In this document: piece by piece, positions 5,630-5,677 of the stretch | Numbering within the stretch: the first letter of the stretch is position 1 | Layout: the number at the start of each line of letters is the position of its first letter | Assembly: GCA_005883855.1 (NCBI GenBank) | Contig: VBAU01000044.1 | Location: forward strand, 1-5,677 | Source of the DNA: Bacteroidota bacterium | Lineage (GTDB): Bacteria; Bacteroidota; Bacteroidia; Chitinophagales; Chitinophagaceae | Direction of reading: 5' to 3' | DNA length: 5,677 nucleotides | Notes under the pieces: model-generated | Database searches by the model: none | What the model was told of the DNA's origin: nothing | The model's input: only the letters and a program-made list of their open reading frames with translations | Position numbers and translations under genes: made by a program

Positions 5630-5677
5630 TGCGTATTAAGAACAATTCCTGGCTACAATTGAACGTTTACTTACGGT

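Noticed and set aside
5636..5677. Open minus-strand stretch of 13 codons ending in TAA, upstream of the glycosyltransferase
   Set aside because: It could be the end of another gene beyond the right edge, as the only unstopped minus-strand frame there, but 42 bases are too few to support a call.
1..5677. CRISPR arrays, tRNA or rRNA genes, insertion sequences, toxin-antitoxin or phage-defence genes
   Set aside because: I looked on both strands and found no spaced repeats, cloverleaf or CCA ends, transposase motifs or defence domains.

Overview
The window looks like a chromosomal segment from a member of the Bacteroidota, probably a Cytophagales- or Chitinophagales-type organism. This is inferred from three things: an ECF sigma/FecR anti-sigma pair of the kind that normally precedes a SusC/SusD-type uptake locus, a second short ECF sigma factor carrying the KPFA...LTKD...GTNIKAWLF...RNIFIN wording typical of this phylum, and A/T-rich intergenic DNA with one good match to the Bacteroidota TTTG / TAnnTTTG promoter. 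No species assignment is possible from the sequence alone.

Layout. (1) Positions 1-1672, minus strand: a sigma factor gene followed by a FecR-type anti-sigma factor that runs off the left edge. The sigma gene is broken by an exact 11-bp tandem duplication at 1305-1326; removing one copy restores a single 213-codon frame with both sigma domains. (2) Positions 1724-2215, plus strand: a four-helix membrane protein of unknown function that appears to have lost its frame twice, at a TTTT run and at a CCCC run. (3) Positions 2214-2301: a cluster of GGCAA/TTGCC words, including a perfect 14-bp palindrome, where this gene converges on the next. (4) Positions 2258-3371, minus strand: an intact 160-aa ECF sigma factor followed by a type I isopentenyl-diphosphate isomerase (idi). 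A long inverted repeat covers the idi start, and a 19-bp near-perfect palindrome lies in the spacer of the probable sigma promoter. (5) Positions 3372-3668: non-coding, ending in a 25-bp hairpin that probably terminates the next unit. (6) Positions 3669-5629, minus strand: a family 4 glycosyltransferase followed after 26 bp by a CpsB/YwqE-type PHP phosphatase, a two-gene exopolysaccharide or capsule unit.

How they work together. The FecR protein and the broken sigma factor would form a cell-surface signalling pair. The glycosyltransferase and phosphatase would serve polysaccharide assembly and its tyrosine-kinase control. The isomerase supplies DMAPP for isoprenoids, including the undecaprenyl carrier that polysaccharide assembly needs; that link is inference. 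I see no clearly new multi-gene system. The strongest unusual signals are the 11-bp duplication, the paired homopolymer frameshifts, and the symmetrical elements at the second sigma promoter and the idi start.
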